A DNA stretch of 64,000 bases from the NCBI RefSeq assembly GCF_026339875.1, contig NZ_JAPEPZ010000001.1:4898001-4962000 (forward strand), read 5' to 3'. Under the pieces are notes generated by a model. It was given only the letters and a program-made list of their open reading frames with translations. It was not told the origin of the DNA and made no database searches. The position numbers and the translations under genes are program-made. Shown here piece after piece: positions 1 through 8,478 of the stretch. Position 1 is the first letter of the stretch. Each line of letters starts with the position of its first letter. This DNA is from Streptomyces sp. NBC_01571 (GTDB taxonomy: Bacteria; Actinomycetota; Actinomycetes; Streptomycetales; Streptomycetaceae).

Positions 1-1
1 C

Positions 2-1288
2 CTGGGCGAGCTGGAGGTCAAGCAGGCCACGGTCGACGACCTCGTCGCCCATGTGGAGGTGCGCGGCACCGACACGTCCACCGCCGCCGTCATCAAGGGC
101 GACGCGCGGATGGCCGAGGTGCTGCGGCGCGCGGTCCGCTCGCACGTGACACCGCCGGGCGAGCCGGTCGTCGTGGTGCGCGGCTCCCGGCGCTGGCGGG
201 TACCGGCGTACGAACTGGAGGAGATCGTCCGGGAGTTGCTGGACCGCGACATCCGGTACGGCGCCGCCCGCGAGGCCCTTCCGCAACGGATCGCGCACGC
301 CGTGCTGGTGCAGATGGAGCGGGCCGGGGAGGCACCGGACGACCGGGTGCAGGACGCCGTCGCCCGTGACAGCGCGGTGAAGGCGGCGGTCAAGGCGATC
401 TGGCCGCCCGTCGACCCGGCCCGGCTGGTCCTGCGGCTGCTCGCCGACGCGGACTTCCTCGCCGTGCACGCCGAGGGTGTCCTCGACGCGGACGAGCAGA
501 AGGAGATCCTCTGGGCGAAGCCGGCCCGGTCCGTGAAGGCCGCCAAGTGGTCCCCCGCGGACACCGTGCTGATCGACGAGGCGACCGACCTCGTACAGCG
601 CTCGCACTCCCTCGGACACGTGGTGCTCGACGAGGCGCAGGACCTCTCCCCGATGCAGTACCGAGCCGTGGGCCGCCGGTGCACGACGGGTTCGGCGACG
701 GTACTGGGCGACCTCGCGCAGGGCACCACTCCCTGGGCGACCCGGAGCTGGGGCGAGGCGCTCGCCCATCTCGGCAAGGAGGAGGCCGTCGTCGAGGAGC
801 TGACGGCGGGTTTCCGTGTCCCCACCGACGTCATCACCTACGCCTCCCGGCTGCTGCCGCACATCGCGCCGGGGCTGACCCCGGTGGCGTCGGTCCGCGA
901 GAACCCGGGCTTCTTCGAGCTGCGGGCCATCGCGACGGACCCCGAAGTGATCGACTCCTGCCGGGAGTTGCTGCGCCAGGAGGGCTCGGTCGGGCTCATC
1001 GCCGCCGACGCCCGCGTGCCGGCGCTCGCCGAGGCACTGGCCACCGCCGGTCTGGGGTATCTCGGTCCGGGCGAGGAGACGACCCAGGACACCCGGCTGA
1101 CGCTCGTCCCCGCCTCCCTGGCCAAGGGCCTGGAGTACGACTACGTGGTCCTGGACGAGCCGCGGGCCGTGGTCGACGGCGAACCGGACGAGCGGACCGG
1201 GCTGCGCCGTCTGTACGTGGCGCTGACCCGCGCGGTCTCGGGACTGATCGTGACCCACGCGGCGCCGCTGCCACCCCAGCTGAGCTAG
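2..1288 (+). CDS. helD: HelD-like UvrD/Rep-type helicase, C-terminal part
   Basis: The reading frame is open from base 2, so the true start lies outside the window and only the C-terminal part (about 428 residues) is visible. It has UvrD-family superfamily-1 signatures: a Walker B/DExQ segment (LDEAQDLSPMQYRAV), a GFRVP motif III-like segment, and the motif VI sequence RRLYVALTRA near the end. The arrangement fits HelD, the RNA-polymerase-associated motor that frees stalled polymerase from DNA in Gram-positive bacteria; another UvrD-like helicase is less likely. It converges on cutC across a 404-bp gap that contains a tandem repeat. The family call is firm; HelD rather than a paralogue is inference. 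Confidence 0.85.
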   Translation: MGELEVKQATVDDLVAHVEVRGTDTSTAAVIKGDARMAEVLRRAVRSHVTPPGEPVVVVRGSRRWRVPAYELEEIVRELLDRDIRYGAAREALPQRIAHAVLVQMERAGEAPDDRVQDAVARDSAVKAAVKAIWPPVDPARLVLRLLADADFLAVHAEGVLDADEQKEILWAKPARSVKAAKWSPADTVLIDEATDLVQRSHSLGHVVLDEAQDLSPMQYRAVGRRCTTGSATVLGDLAQGTTPWATRSWGEALAHLGKEEAVVEELTAGFRVPTDVITYASRLLPHIAPGLTPVASVRENPGFFELRAIATDPEVIDSCRELLRQEGSVGLIAADARVPALAEALATAGLGYLGPGEETTQDTRLTLVPASLAKGLEYDYVVLDEPRAVVDGEPDERTGLRRLYVALTRAVSGLIVTHAAPLPPQLS

Positions 1289-1313
1289 CCCCGGGAGGAC
1301 CTCGGCGGGGGTC

Positions 1314-1580
1314 TGGAACGGCACCGCTTCGAGACGGCGGGACTCCGGAAACGGCGGGGCGCTGGAACGGCGGGGCGCTGGAACGGCACGACTCCGAGAC
1401 GGCGGGGCGCTGGAACGGCAGGGCGCTGGAACGGCACGACTCCGAGACGGCGGGGCGCTGGAACGGCAGGGCGCTGGAACGGCACGACTCCGAGACGGCG
1501 GGGCGCTGGAACGGCAGGGCGCTGGAACGGCACCGCTTCAAGGCGGTGCGGGGCTCCGGAACGGCACCGCTCCGGAAACA
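1314..1580. repeat. 48-bp tandem repeat in the helD-cutC convergent gap
   Basis: Three contiguous 48-bp units start at 1390, 1438 and 1486, with degenerate partial units on both sides. Each unit is GACTCCGAGAC followed by two near-identical 16-mers (GGCGGGGCGCTGGAAC and GGCAGGGCGCTGGAAC) and GGCAC. It lies between two converging genes. All six frames give low-complexity translations, so it is not a gene. It could act as a transcription barrier or be a slippage-prone minisatellite. There are no spacers, so it is not a CRISPR array. Confidence 0.9.
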
Positions 1581-1692
1581 GCGGGCCGAGTGCCCGGGGA
1601 GCCGTCCCCCCGCCACCCCGGCCCGGGGCCGGCCGCACCCGGCGGGGGGATGCGGGCCCCGGCGCGTCCGGCGCCGACCGGGAGAACCGTCC

Positions 1693-2388
1693 CTATCCGT
1701 CCAGCGCCGCCCGCCACTGCCGTACCGCGTCCGCGGACACCGGGGTGTCCCACCCGCCGGGCCGGGCCGCGCCGCCGATGTGGAAGGCGTCGACCCCCGC
1801 GGCGCGCAGCCGGGGCACGTGGTCGAGGCGCAGGCCGCCGCCGACCATGACGCGCGGCTCGTAGCCGGGCTCGCCGGCCCGGGCGGTCTCGGCGAGCAGG
1901 GTGGGGAACCCGTCGTCCACGCCGTCCGGCGAACCCGCCGTCAGATAGGCGTCCAGGCCGGGCAGTTCGGCGAGCTGCTTGCGCAGCGAGTCGCGGTCGG
2001 CGGCGCGGTCGATGGCGCGGTGGAAGGTCCAGGGGCAGCCGTCCAGTTCGACGACGATCCGCTCCACGGCGGACAGGTCGGGTCCGCCGTGCTCGTCGAG
2101 GAAGCCGAGGACGAACTCGTCGGCCCCCGCGGTCCGCATCTCCCCCGCCACGCGGACGAGCGCGTCGACGTCCCCGGCCGCGAAACCGTCGGCGAGTCTG
2201 AGCATCACGCGCAGCGAGATGTCGACGGCGGCACGGATCCCGGCGAAGGTCTCCACCGTCGGGGTCAGCCCGTCGGCAGCCATGTCGGTGACCAGCTCCA
2301 GCCGGTCCGCGCCTCCGTCCTGGGCGGCGACCGCGTCCTCCACGCCGAGGGCGATCACCTCCAGGGCCGCACGCCTGCGCTCACTCAT
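1693..2388 (-). CDS. cutC: CutC family protein
   Basis: This 231-residue protein has the length and fold signature of the CutC family, a TIM-barrel group once linked to copper homeostasis whose real reaction is unsettled. Recognisable segments are GGADRLELV near residue 25, FHRAID near 125 and the C-terminal VMVGGGLR and FHIGGAAR. ATG at 2388 is preceded by GGGAAGAGG. A near-consensus DasR operator lies about 26 bp upstream, which suggests control by the GlcNAc regulator DasR and a role in amino-sugar or cell-wall turnover rather than copper. That functional link is inference; the family assignment is strong. Confidence 0.88.
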   Translation of the reverse strand: MSERRRAALEVIALGVEDAVAAQDGGADRLELVTDMAADGLTPTVETFAGIRAAVDISLRVMLRLADGFAAGDVDALVRVAGEMRTAGADEFVLGFLDEHGGPDLSAVERIVVELDGCPWTFHRAIDRAADRDSLRKQLAELPGLDAYLTAGSPDGVDDGFPTLLAETARAGEPGYEPRVMVGGGLRLDHVPRLRAAGVDAFHIGGAARPGGWDTPVSADAVRQWRAALDG

Positions 2389-2414
2389 AGGACCTCTTCC
2401 CTCGGACGGCTACT

Positions 2415-2430
2415 ACAGGTCTAGTCCAAT
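2415..2430 (-). promoter_or_regulatory. DasR-responsive element (dre) upstream of cutC
   Basis: In the cutC direction the site reads ATTGGACTAGACCTGT. It matches 14 of 16 positions of the published dre consensus A(C/T)TGGTCTAGACCA(G/A)T. It ends about 26 bp before the cutC start, where DasR binding would block the promoter or early elongation. Confidence 0.75.
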
Positions 2431-2531
2431 CCCAAGCGTACGCCGGGAACAGCCACCGCCGCGAGAAGATCGTCCGAGGGCGTCCCGGCCGCACCCTGTG
2501 GTCCGCCGCCCCGGCGCGGGAGAATGCGCAC

Positions 2532-3197
2532 ATGCCCGACCTCGACGCGTTGCGCGCCCGCTGGACCCATGCCCTGGAAGGTGCCCGGCCGCCCGGCGGA
2601 CCCGACCCGGCCCCGTACGCGGACAACCTGCTCGCCCGCTGGCAGGAGCCGCAGCGCCGGTACCACTCCGTCGCGCACCTCACGGCGGTCCTCGACCACA
2701 TCGATCTGCTGGAGAAGTACGCGGACGATCCGGACCTGGTGCGCCTGGCCGCCTGGTTCCACGACGCCGTCTACCACCCCGACCGCTCCGAGAACGAGGA
2801 ACGCTCCGCCCGTCTCGCCGAACGCGCCCTCGCCGAACTGGGCGGCGACGCGCCGCGTACACGGGAGGTCGCCCGTCTCGTCCGCCTCACCGTCACCCAC
2901 GACCCCGCCCCCGACGACCGCAACGGCGCGGTCCTCTGCGACGCCGACCTCGCCGTCCTGGCCTCGCCGCCGGGTGCCTACGCCGCCTACACCGCCGCGG
3001 TCCGCGAGGAGTACGCCTTCGTCCCGGACGAGGCCTTCCGCGTGGGCCGGGCGGCGGTGCTGCGCGAACTCCTCGGCCTGCCACGGCTGTTCCGGACGCC
3101 TTACGGAAAGCGGGAGTGGGAGGAGCGGGCCCGGCACAACGTCGGGCACGAGCTGGGCCGGCTGGATCCGGCCGCGCCCGGCGAGGCCGGCGCATGA
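2532..3197 (+). CDS. HD-superfamily metal-dependent phosphohydrolase-like protein
   Basis: This 221-residue protein resembles the predicted metal-dependent HD phosphohydrolases of the COG4339 type. The metal-binding signature is visible as RYHSVAHL near residue 42, WFHDAVYHP near 76 and a downstream SENEERSA segment, followed by LVRLTVTHD and LCDADLAVL. The substrate is unknown. Its stop overlaps the start of the next gene (ATGA at 3194-3197), so the two are probably translationally coupled. The start is ATG 2532 with GGGAG upstream. Confidence 0.82.
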   Translation: MPDLDALRARWTHALEGARPPGGPDPAPYADNLLARWQEPQRRYHSVAHLTAVLDHIDLLEKYADDPDLVRLAAWFHDAVYHPDRSENEERSARLAERALAELGGDAPRTREVARLVRLTVTHDPAPDDRNGAVLCDADLAVLASPPGAYAAYTAAVREEYAFVPDEAFRVGRAAVLRELLGLPRLFRTPYGKREWEERARHNVGHELGRLDPAAPGEAGA

Positions 3198-4420
3198 CCG
3201 GCGCGCGTACCCGTATGCCCCTCGCCGTCCACATCCTCGCCCTCTCCGTCTTCGCCCTCGGGACCAGCGAGTTCATGCTCTCGGGACTGCTGCCGCCGAT
3301 AGCCGACGACATGGGCGTCACCATCCCGCGGGCGGGCCTGCTGATATCGGCGTTCGCCGTCGGGATGGTCGTCGGGGCGCCGCTGCTCGCCGTGGCCACC
3401 CTGCGGCTGCCGCGCCGCACCACCCTCGTCGTCCTCCTCGCCGTCTTCGGTCTCGGGCAGGTCGCGGGGGCGCTCGCTCCGACGTACACCGTGCTCTTCG
3501 CCTCCCGCGTGGTGAGCGCGCTGGCCTGCGCGGGCTTCTGGGCGGTGGGCGCGGCGGTGGCGATAACGATGGTCCCGCGGACCGTCCGGGCCCGCGCCCT
3601 CTCGGTGATGATCGGCGGGCTCTCCATCGCGAACGTCCTGGGCGTCCCGGCCGGCGCGTTCCTCGGGGAGCACCTGGGCTGGCGCTCCGCGTTCTGGGCC
3701 GTCGGCGCCGCCTCGGCGATCGCCCTGGTGGGCGTCGTCACCCTGATCCCGCGCATCCCGGCGCCGGCCGAGAAGCCGCGGCTGCGGCGGGAGGTGGTCG
3801 TCTACCGCGACACGCAGGTCTGGCTCGCCGTCTCCGTCGTGATGCTCTCCGCGGGCGGCGTGTTCTGCGCGTTCAGCTATCTCTCGCCGCTGCTCACCGA
3901 CGTCGCCGGGCTCGACGACGGCTGGGTGCCCGGCGTCCTGGCGCTGTTCGGGGTCGGCGCGTTCATCGGTACGACGATCGGCGGCCGGATCGCCGACGCG
4001 CACCTGTTCGGGGTGCTCCTCACCGGTATCGCCGCCTCCGCCTCCGTCCTCGTCGCGCTCGCCCTGCTGGGGCAGTTCGCGATCGCGGCCGTCACCCTCT
4101 CCTTCCTGCTCGGCGTCTCCTGCTTCGGCACCGCCCCGGCGCTCAACGCCCGCCTGTTCGACCTCGCCGGTGCCGCCCCCACCCTGGCCGGCGCCACCAC
4201 CACGGCCGCCTTCAACCTCGGCAACGCCGGGGGCCCCTGGGTCGGCGGCGCGGTCATCGACGCGGGCCTCGGGTACACCGCGACGGCCTGGGCGGGCGCC
4301 GCGATGACGGTGGCCGGGATGGCCGTGGCGGCGGTCTCGCTGCGACTGCACCAGCGGGGCGGTCCGTCCCGCGTGGTGGCGGCCGGGAACGCGAACAATC
4401 CAGTACACACACAGGCCTGA
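3194..4420 (+). CDS. MFS drug-efflux transporter, DHA1/Cmx type
   Basis: This is a 408-residue integral membrane protein with about 12 hydrophobic segments. The opening (LALSVFALGTSEFMLSGLLP) and the following motif are typical of the chloramphenicol-efflux (Cml/Cmx) branch of the major facilitator superfamily, which are proton-driven drug antiporters of the cytoplasmic membrane. The ATG lies inside the HD gene's stop codon, so the gene is expressed with it. The substrate cannot be read from sequence; arabinose-efflux-type relatives share the same motifs. Confidence 0.85.
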   Translation: MTGARTRMPLAVHILALSVFALGTSEFMLSGLLPPIADDMGVTIPRAGLLISAFAVGMVVGAPLLAVATLRLPRRTTLVVLLAVFGLGQVAGALAPTYTVLFASRVVSALACAGFWAVGAAVAITMVPRTVRARALSVMIGGLSIANVLGVPAGAFLGEHLGWRSAFWAVGAASAIALVGVVTLIPRIPAPAEKPRLRREVVVYRDTQVWLAVSVVMLSAGGVFCAFSYLSPLLTDVAGLDDGWVPGVLALFGVGAFIGTTIGGRIADAHLFGVLLTGIAASASVLVALALLGQFAIAAVTLSFLLGVSCFGTAPALNARLFDLAGAAPTLAGATTTAAFNLGNAGGPWVGGAVIDAGLGYTATAWAGAAMTVAGMAVAAVSLRLHQRGGPSRVVAAGNANNPVHTQA

Positions 4421-4440
4421 GCGCACTTATCCTCACCCGC

Positions 4441-5544
4441 ATGCGAGACATGGGTGGGGACCAGGTGCAGGAAGCCGTCTCCGGGGCCGTGGCACTGCTG
4501 CGGACGGTGACCGGACGGGACTGGGACGGGGTCCGGGCGGGCCGTCTGGAGTGGAGCTGCCGCAGGACGGCCGAGCACATCGCGTCCGACCTCGTCGCGT
4601 ACGCGGGCCAGTTGGCGGGCCGCGCGACCGGGGCCTATCTGCCGTTCGAGATCGTCATGGACGACGGCACCGACGCGGCGGCCGTCGTCGACGTGATCGA
4701 GGCGACCGGCACGCTGCTGGCCGCCGCCGTCCGTACGGCACCGCGCGAACTGCGCGCCTTCCACCCGTACCCGTTCCGCAGCGCCGGGCGCGAGGGCTTC
4801 GCCGCGATGGGCGTCACCGAGGTGCTGGTGCACACGCACGACATCGCCCAGGGGCTGGGGGTCGCCTACGAGCCCCCGGCCGAGCTGTGCGAGGACGTCC
4901 TCGCCCGGATCTTCCCGCAGGTACGGCCCGGCCACGCCCCCTGGCCGACCCTGCTGTGGGCGACCGGCCGCGGCGAACTGCCGGACCGCGCCCCGCTCAC
5001 CGAGTGGCGCTGGAACAACAACCTGGTGATCGAGGCCGAGCGGCTCACCCTGCAGGGCGTCACGCCCGCGGCCGCCGCCGATCTGCTCGCGGGCGGCACG
5101 GGCGGCTTCCGGTGGATCGAGGGCGGCCCCTTCGAGGGCACCCGGGACGCCGCCGGGATGATCGTGAAGGGGTACGAGGCGGGCGTGCACCGCCCGGAGT
5201 GGGGCATGTTCGTGCTCGTACGGACCGCGGACGGCCTGGCCGTCGGCGCCCTGGGCTTCCACGGCGCACCCGACGAGCAGGGCCGCGCCGAGGTGGGCTA
5301 CGACCTCGCGGAGGGTGCCCGCGGCCACGGCTACGCGACCGAGGCGCTCGGCGCCCTCGCCGCCCGGTACCTCTCCCGTGACGACGTCAAGGTCCTCTTC
5401 GCGGTCATAGACCGGGACAACGCCGCCTCCCAACGGGTCGTCGCACGCGCCGGTTTCACCCGGGTGAGCGAGGACGCCGGTCAGTACGCGTACGAGCTGG
5501 CCGGCCCGGACCCGGCCCTGCGGGTGTACGCCCGCGAGGACTGA
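4441..5544 (+). CDS. Fusion: maleylpyruvate isomerase/DinB-like N domain plus GNAT acetyltransferase
   Basis: This 367-residue protein has two parts. Residues 1 to about 185 resemble the mycothiol-dependent maleylpyruvate isomerase N-terminal (DinB-like) four-helix domain, with WSCRRTAEHIASDLVAYAG and VLVHTHDIAQGLG carrying its histidines. Residues about 195 to 350 are a RimJ/RimL-type GNAT domain with GYDLAEGARGHGYATEAL as the acetyl-CoA loop and NAASQRVVARAGF as the closing motif. The frame is unbroken, so this is a real fusion and not a sequencing artefact. Joining a thiol-cofactor-type domain to an acetyltransferase suggests detoxification or resistance chemistry, which is inference. Confidence 0.8.
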   Translation: MRDMGGDQVQEAVSGAVALLRTVTGRDWDGVRAGRLEWSCRRTAEHIASDLVAYAGQLAGRATGAYLPFEIVMDDGTDAAAVVDVIEATGTLLAAAVRTAPRELRAFHPYPFRSAGREGFAAMGVTEVLVHTHDIAQGLGVAYEPPAELCEDVLARIFPQVRPGHAPWPTLLWATGRGELPDRAPLTEWRWNNNLVIEAERLTLQGVTPAAAADLLAGGTGGFRWIEGGPFEGTRDAAGMIVKGYEAGVHRPEWGMFVLVRTADGLAVGALGFHGAPDEQGRAEVGYDLAEGARGHGYATEALGALAARYLSRDDVKVLFAVIDRDNAASQRVVARAGFTRVSEDAGQYAYELAGPDPALRVYARED

Positions 5545-5671
5545 CCCGCTCCCCTGGACGCGGTCCCGTCCGCCCATCCGCCGCGCCCGGCCCGCGCTCC
5601 TCCGGGACACCGGGGCCCGACCCGGTGGCGGTCACCGGCAGGCGGCACACCCGTGGACCCGCTCCCGCTCC

Positions 5672-5938
5672 TCACCGGCCGGCGTGCTTGCGCCGGCGCA
5701 ACCCCGCCCCGTGCAGCAGCCGCACCACCTCGCGGCTGCCGACCTCCACCGCGCCGGCGCGCACGGCGTCCGCGTAGCGGTGGGCCGGGATGTCGTAGTG
5801 GTCGCGTTCGAAGGCCCGCGACGGGACGCCGAGGCCGGCCGCGAACCGGTGCAGTTCGTCGTACGACAGGTCGCTGATCAGGTGGGACCACAGGCGGCCG
5901 TGCCCCGGCCAGGTGGGCGGGTCGATGTAGACGGTCAC
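5672..5938 (-). CDS. DUF4031 family small protein
   Basis: This 88-residue protein starts at GTG 5938 and opens VTVYIDPPTWPGHGRLWSHL, the hallmark of the DUF4031 family. Its function is unknown. The later segment FERDHYDIPAHRY is also conserved in the family. The start overlaps the stop of the upstream gene by four bases (GTGA at 5935-5938), so the two are coupled. A longer reading starting at 6184 is rejected because it runs through the upstream gene in another frame and is low-complexity. Confidence 0.8.
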   Translation of the reverse strand: MTVYIDPPTWPGHGRLWSHLISDLSYDELHRFAAGLGVPSRAFERDHYDIPAHRYADAVRAGAVEVGSREVVRLLHGAGLRRRKHAGR

Positions 5939-6330
5939 GAGGACGGGGTGTCGCCGGTGGCGGATCCCAGGGTGCCCACCGACGCGACCTTCACACCGGC
6001 CTTGTGGCACACCCAGTGCGGGTCGGGCCCCAACTCGGGCTCCACGTCGAGCGCGTGCGGGTCCCCGGAGCCGCAGACCGGGCACAGCGGCCACCGCCCG
6101 TACCGCTCCAGGAGCGCGTCCTGGACGTCCTGGGCGACCAGCCCGGCGACATAGCCGACACCCTCCGGCCACTGCTCGACCCACCAGCGGCGCTGCACCA
6201 CCGAGTCCTCGACGAGCGAGACGACGTCCGCCTCGGCCACCTCCCCGGCGACCAGGTCGGCCAGGACGAGGGCACGAGCCGCGTGCAACGCCTGCTCCAA
6301 GGGGCTGATGGGATCACTGTGGGGGGGCAT
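5935..6330 (-). CDS. Conserved hypothetical protein with a CPVC motif
   Basis: This 131-residue soluble protein is not assigned to a family. It has an acidic helical N-terminal half and a C-terminal half with CPVCGSGDPH followed by WVCHKAG, a pattern that could bind zinc. ATG 6330 is chosen because upstream codons run into the divergent rpiR promoter; the ribosome site is weak. It is the first gene of a two-gene unit with the DUF4031 gene, by a four-base overlap. Pairing with DUF4031 suggests a shared but unknown job. Confidence 0.68.
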   Translation of the reverse strand: MPPHSDPISPLEQALHAARALVLADLVAGEVAEADVVSLVEDSVVQRRWWVEQWPEGVGYVAGLVAQDVQDALLERYGRWPLCPVCGSGDPHALDVEPELGPDPHWVCHKAGVKVASVGTLGSATGDTPSS

Positions 6331-6385
6331 GCACCCATTGTGCGCACTCTTGACCGGATACCCCAGCAGAAAATATCTTTCAGAG

Positions 6386-7309
6386 GTGACCCAAGAAGTG
6401 AAGGAAATTTTCGCCGGTGAGGCCCCGCCCGCCCCGGCCGCCCTCGCGGCCAAGGTGCGGACGCTGGCCCCGTCGATGACCCGCTCCATGCAGCGGGTGG
6501 CCGAGGCCGTCGCCGCGGACCCGGCCGGCTGCGCGTCCCTCACGGTCACCGGCCTCGCCGAGCTCACCGGCACCAGCGAGGCGACGGTCGTGCGCACCGC
6601 ACGCCTCCTGGGCTACCCCGGCTACCGCGACCTGCGCCTGGCGCTCGCGGGCCTCGCCGCCCAGCAGCAGTCGGGCCGCGCCCCGGCGGTCACCGCCGAC
6701 ATAGCGGTCGACGACCCGATCGCCGACGTCGTCGCCAAGCTCGCCTACGACGAGCAGCAGACCCTCGCCGACACCGCGGCCGGGCTCGACACGGTCCAGC
6801 TCGGCGCGGCCGTCACCGCGCTCGCCGCCGCCCGCCGCGTCGACATCTACGGGGTCGGCGCGTCCGGCCTCGTCGCCCAGGACCTCGCCCAGAAGCTCCT
6901 GCGCATCGGGCTGATAGCCCACCCGCACAGCGACCCCCACCTCGCCGTCACCAACGCGGTGCAACTTCGCGCCAAGGACGTGGCCATCGCGATCACCCAC
7001 TCCGGCTCCACCGGCGACATCATCGAGCCGCTCCGGGTCGCCTTCGAGCGCGGGGCGACCACGATCGCGATCACCGGCCGCCCGGACGGGCCCGTGACGC
7101 AGTACGCGGACCACATCCTCACCACCTCCACGGCCCGCGAGAGCGAGCTGCGCCCGGCGGCGATGTCCTCGCGCACCAGCCAGCTGCTGGTGGTCGACTG
7201 CCTGTTCGTGGGGGTCGCACAGCGGACGTACGAGACGGCGGCACCCGCGCTGGCCGCGTCGTACGAGGCCTTGGCGCACCGGCACACCCCCAGGGGGCGT
7301 ACGCGGTAG
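6386..7309 (+). CDS. MurR/RpiR family transcriptional regulator
   Basis: This 307-residue protein has an N-terminal helix-turn-helix domain (residues about 15-90, with VTGLAELTGTSEATVVRTARLLGY as the recognition region, in two parts). It also has a SIS phosphosugar-binding domain at about 120-250 (VDIYGVGASGLVAQDLAQKL, ITHSGSTGDI). The GTG start at 6386 has CAGAGG just upstream. It lies 154 bp before murQ on the same strand, so it most likely controls murQ with MurNAc-6-phosphate or a related sugar phosphate as ligand. That pairing is known for MurR-MurQ in other bacteria; here it is inferred from context. Confidence 0.88.
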   Translation: MTQEVKEIFAGEAPPAPAALAAKVRTLAPSMTRSMQRVAEAVAADPAGCASLTVTGLAELTGTSEATVVRTARLLGYPGYRDLRLALAGLAAQQQSGRAPAVTADIAVDDPIADVVAKLAYDEQQTLADTAAGLDTVQLGAAVTALAAARRVDIYGVGASGLVAQDLAQKLLRIGLIAHPHSDPHLAVTNAVQLRAKDVAIAITHSGSTGDIIEPLRVAFERGATTIAITGRPDGPVTQYADHILTTSTARESELRPAAMSSRTSQLLVVDCLFVGVAQRTYETAAPALAASYEALAHRHTPRGRTR

Positions 7310-7463
7310 CGCGCCGCCGCGGGCCGGAAGAGACCGGAAGGCCGTACGAGAACCCCGGACCGTTCCCGCCCGGCCCGCCCACGCGACCGAGCCGCACGCG
7401 TCACAGCCCAGCGCCCCAGAAGGGCACCCCCTTGTCACCCCGCACCGGAAAGAGCCGCTCCAC

Positions 7464-8411
7464 ATGACCTCCACCGCCGACGCCTCCTCCAACTACCGCG
7501 ATCTGCGCGCCGAGCTGGAGACGCTGACCACCGAGGCGTTCCGCCCCGAACTCTCCGAGATCGACCGGCTGCCCACGCTGGAGATCGCGCGGCTCATGAA
7601 CGCCGAGGACGCGACCGTGCCGGCGGCGGTCGCGGACCGGCTCCCCCTCATCGCCGCCGCGATCGACGACATCGCGGAGCGGATGTCCCGCGGCGGCCGG
7701 CTGATCTACGCGGGCGCGGGCACCGCGGGCCGCCTCGGAATCCTGGACGCCTCCGAGTGCCCGCCCACCTTCAACACCGACCCGTCCGAGGTCGTCGGGC
7801 TGATCGCGGGCGGCCCCGGCGCCATGGTCACCTCGGTCGAGGGCGCCGAGGACTCCAGGGAACTGGCGGCGGCCGACCTGGAGGCGCTCGCCCTCACCCC
7901 CGACGACACGGTGGTCGGCATCTCCGCCTCCGGCCGCACCCCGTACGCCGTCGGCGCCGTCGAACACGCCCGCGCACGCGGCGCGTTGACCATCGGCCTG
8001 TCCTGCAACGCGCACAGCGCCCTCGCGGCCGCCGCCGAGCACGGCATCGAGATCGTCGTCGGCCCGGAGCTGCTGACGGGCTCCACCCGTCTGAAGGCGG
8101 GCACGGCCCAGAAACTCGTCCTCAACATGTTCTCGACGATCACGATGATCCGGCTCGGCAAGACGTACGGGAACCTGATGGTCGACGTCCGCGCCTCGAA
8201 CGAGAAGCTCCGCGCCCGCTCCCGGCGCATCGTCGCGCTGGCGACCGGCGCCTCGGACGAGGAGATCGAGCAGGCCCTCGCGGCCACCGACGGGGAGGTG
8301 AAGAACGCCATCCTCGCCCTCCTGGGCGGGGTGGACGGGCCCACGGCGGCCCGCCTCCTGGAGGAGAGCGACGGCCACCTGCGCGCGGCGCTCGCGGCGG
8401 CACCCCGCTGA
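7464..8411 (+). CDS. murQ: N-acetylmuramic acid 6-phosphate etherase MurQ
   Basis: This 315-residue cytoplasmic enzyme splits MurNAc-6-phosphate into GlcNAc-6-phosphate and D-lactate during peptidoglycan recycling. It has the SIS domain with the family signature GGRLIYAGAGTAGRLGILDA near residue 76 and ECPPTFNTDP just after. VVGISASGRTPYAVGA and the C-terminal NMFSTITMIRLGKTYGNLM are also typical. Its product feeds NagA, which is encoded about 14 kb away. The ATG at 7464 follows a weak GGAAAGAG site. The regulator gene precedes it; no MurNAc transporter is nearby. Confidence 0.95.
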   Translation: MTSTADASSNYRDLRAELETLTTEAFRPELSEIDRLPTLEIARLMNAEDATVPAAVADRLPLIAAAIDDIAERMSRGGRLIYAGAGTAGRLGILDASECPPTFNTDPSEVVGLIAGGPGAMVTSVEGAEDSRELAAADLEALALTPDDTVVGISASGRTPYAVGAVEHARARGALTIGLSCNAHSALAAAAEHGIEIVVGPELLTGSTRLKAGTAQKLVLNMFSTITMIRLGKTYGNLMVDVRASNEKLRARSRRIVALATGASDEEIEQALAATDGEVKNAILALLGGVDGPTAARLLEESDGHLRAALAAAPR

Positions 8412-8478
8412 GCGGCACCTGTCGCACCGGCCTCACCGGCCGCACCGGGCTGTCGGTGCGGCGTGGCAGGGTGGACGC

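Noticed and set aside
1390..1533. Possible CRISPR array
   Set aside because: Units are directly adjacent with no spacers and no cas genes are present; it is a tandem repeat.
547..2424. Very long plus-strand open frame of 625 codons across helD's end and cutC
   Set aside because: It is a GC-driven shadow: it overlaps two well-supported genes, is Arg/Pro-rich and includes the 48-bp repeat as translated low complexity.
2524..4440. Long open frame running in from 2524 ahead of the MDMPI-GNAT gene
   Set aside because: It is out of frame with the HD hydrolase and MFS genes it overlaps. The real N-terminus begins at 4441.
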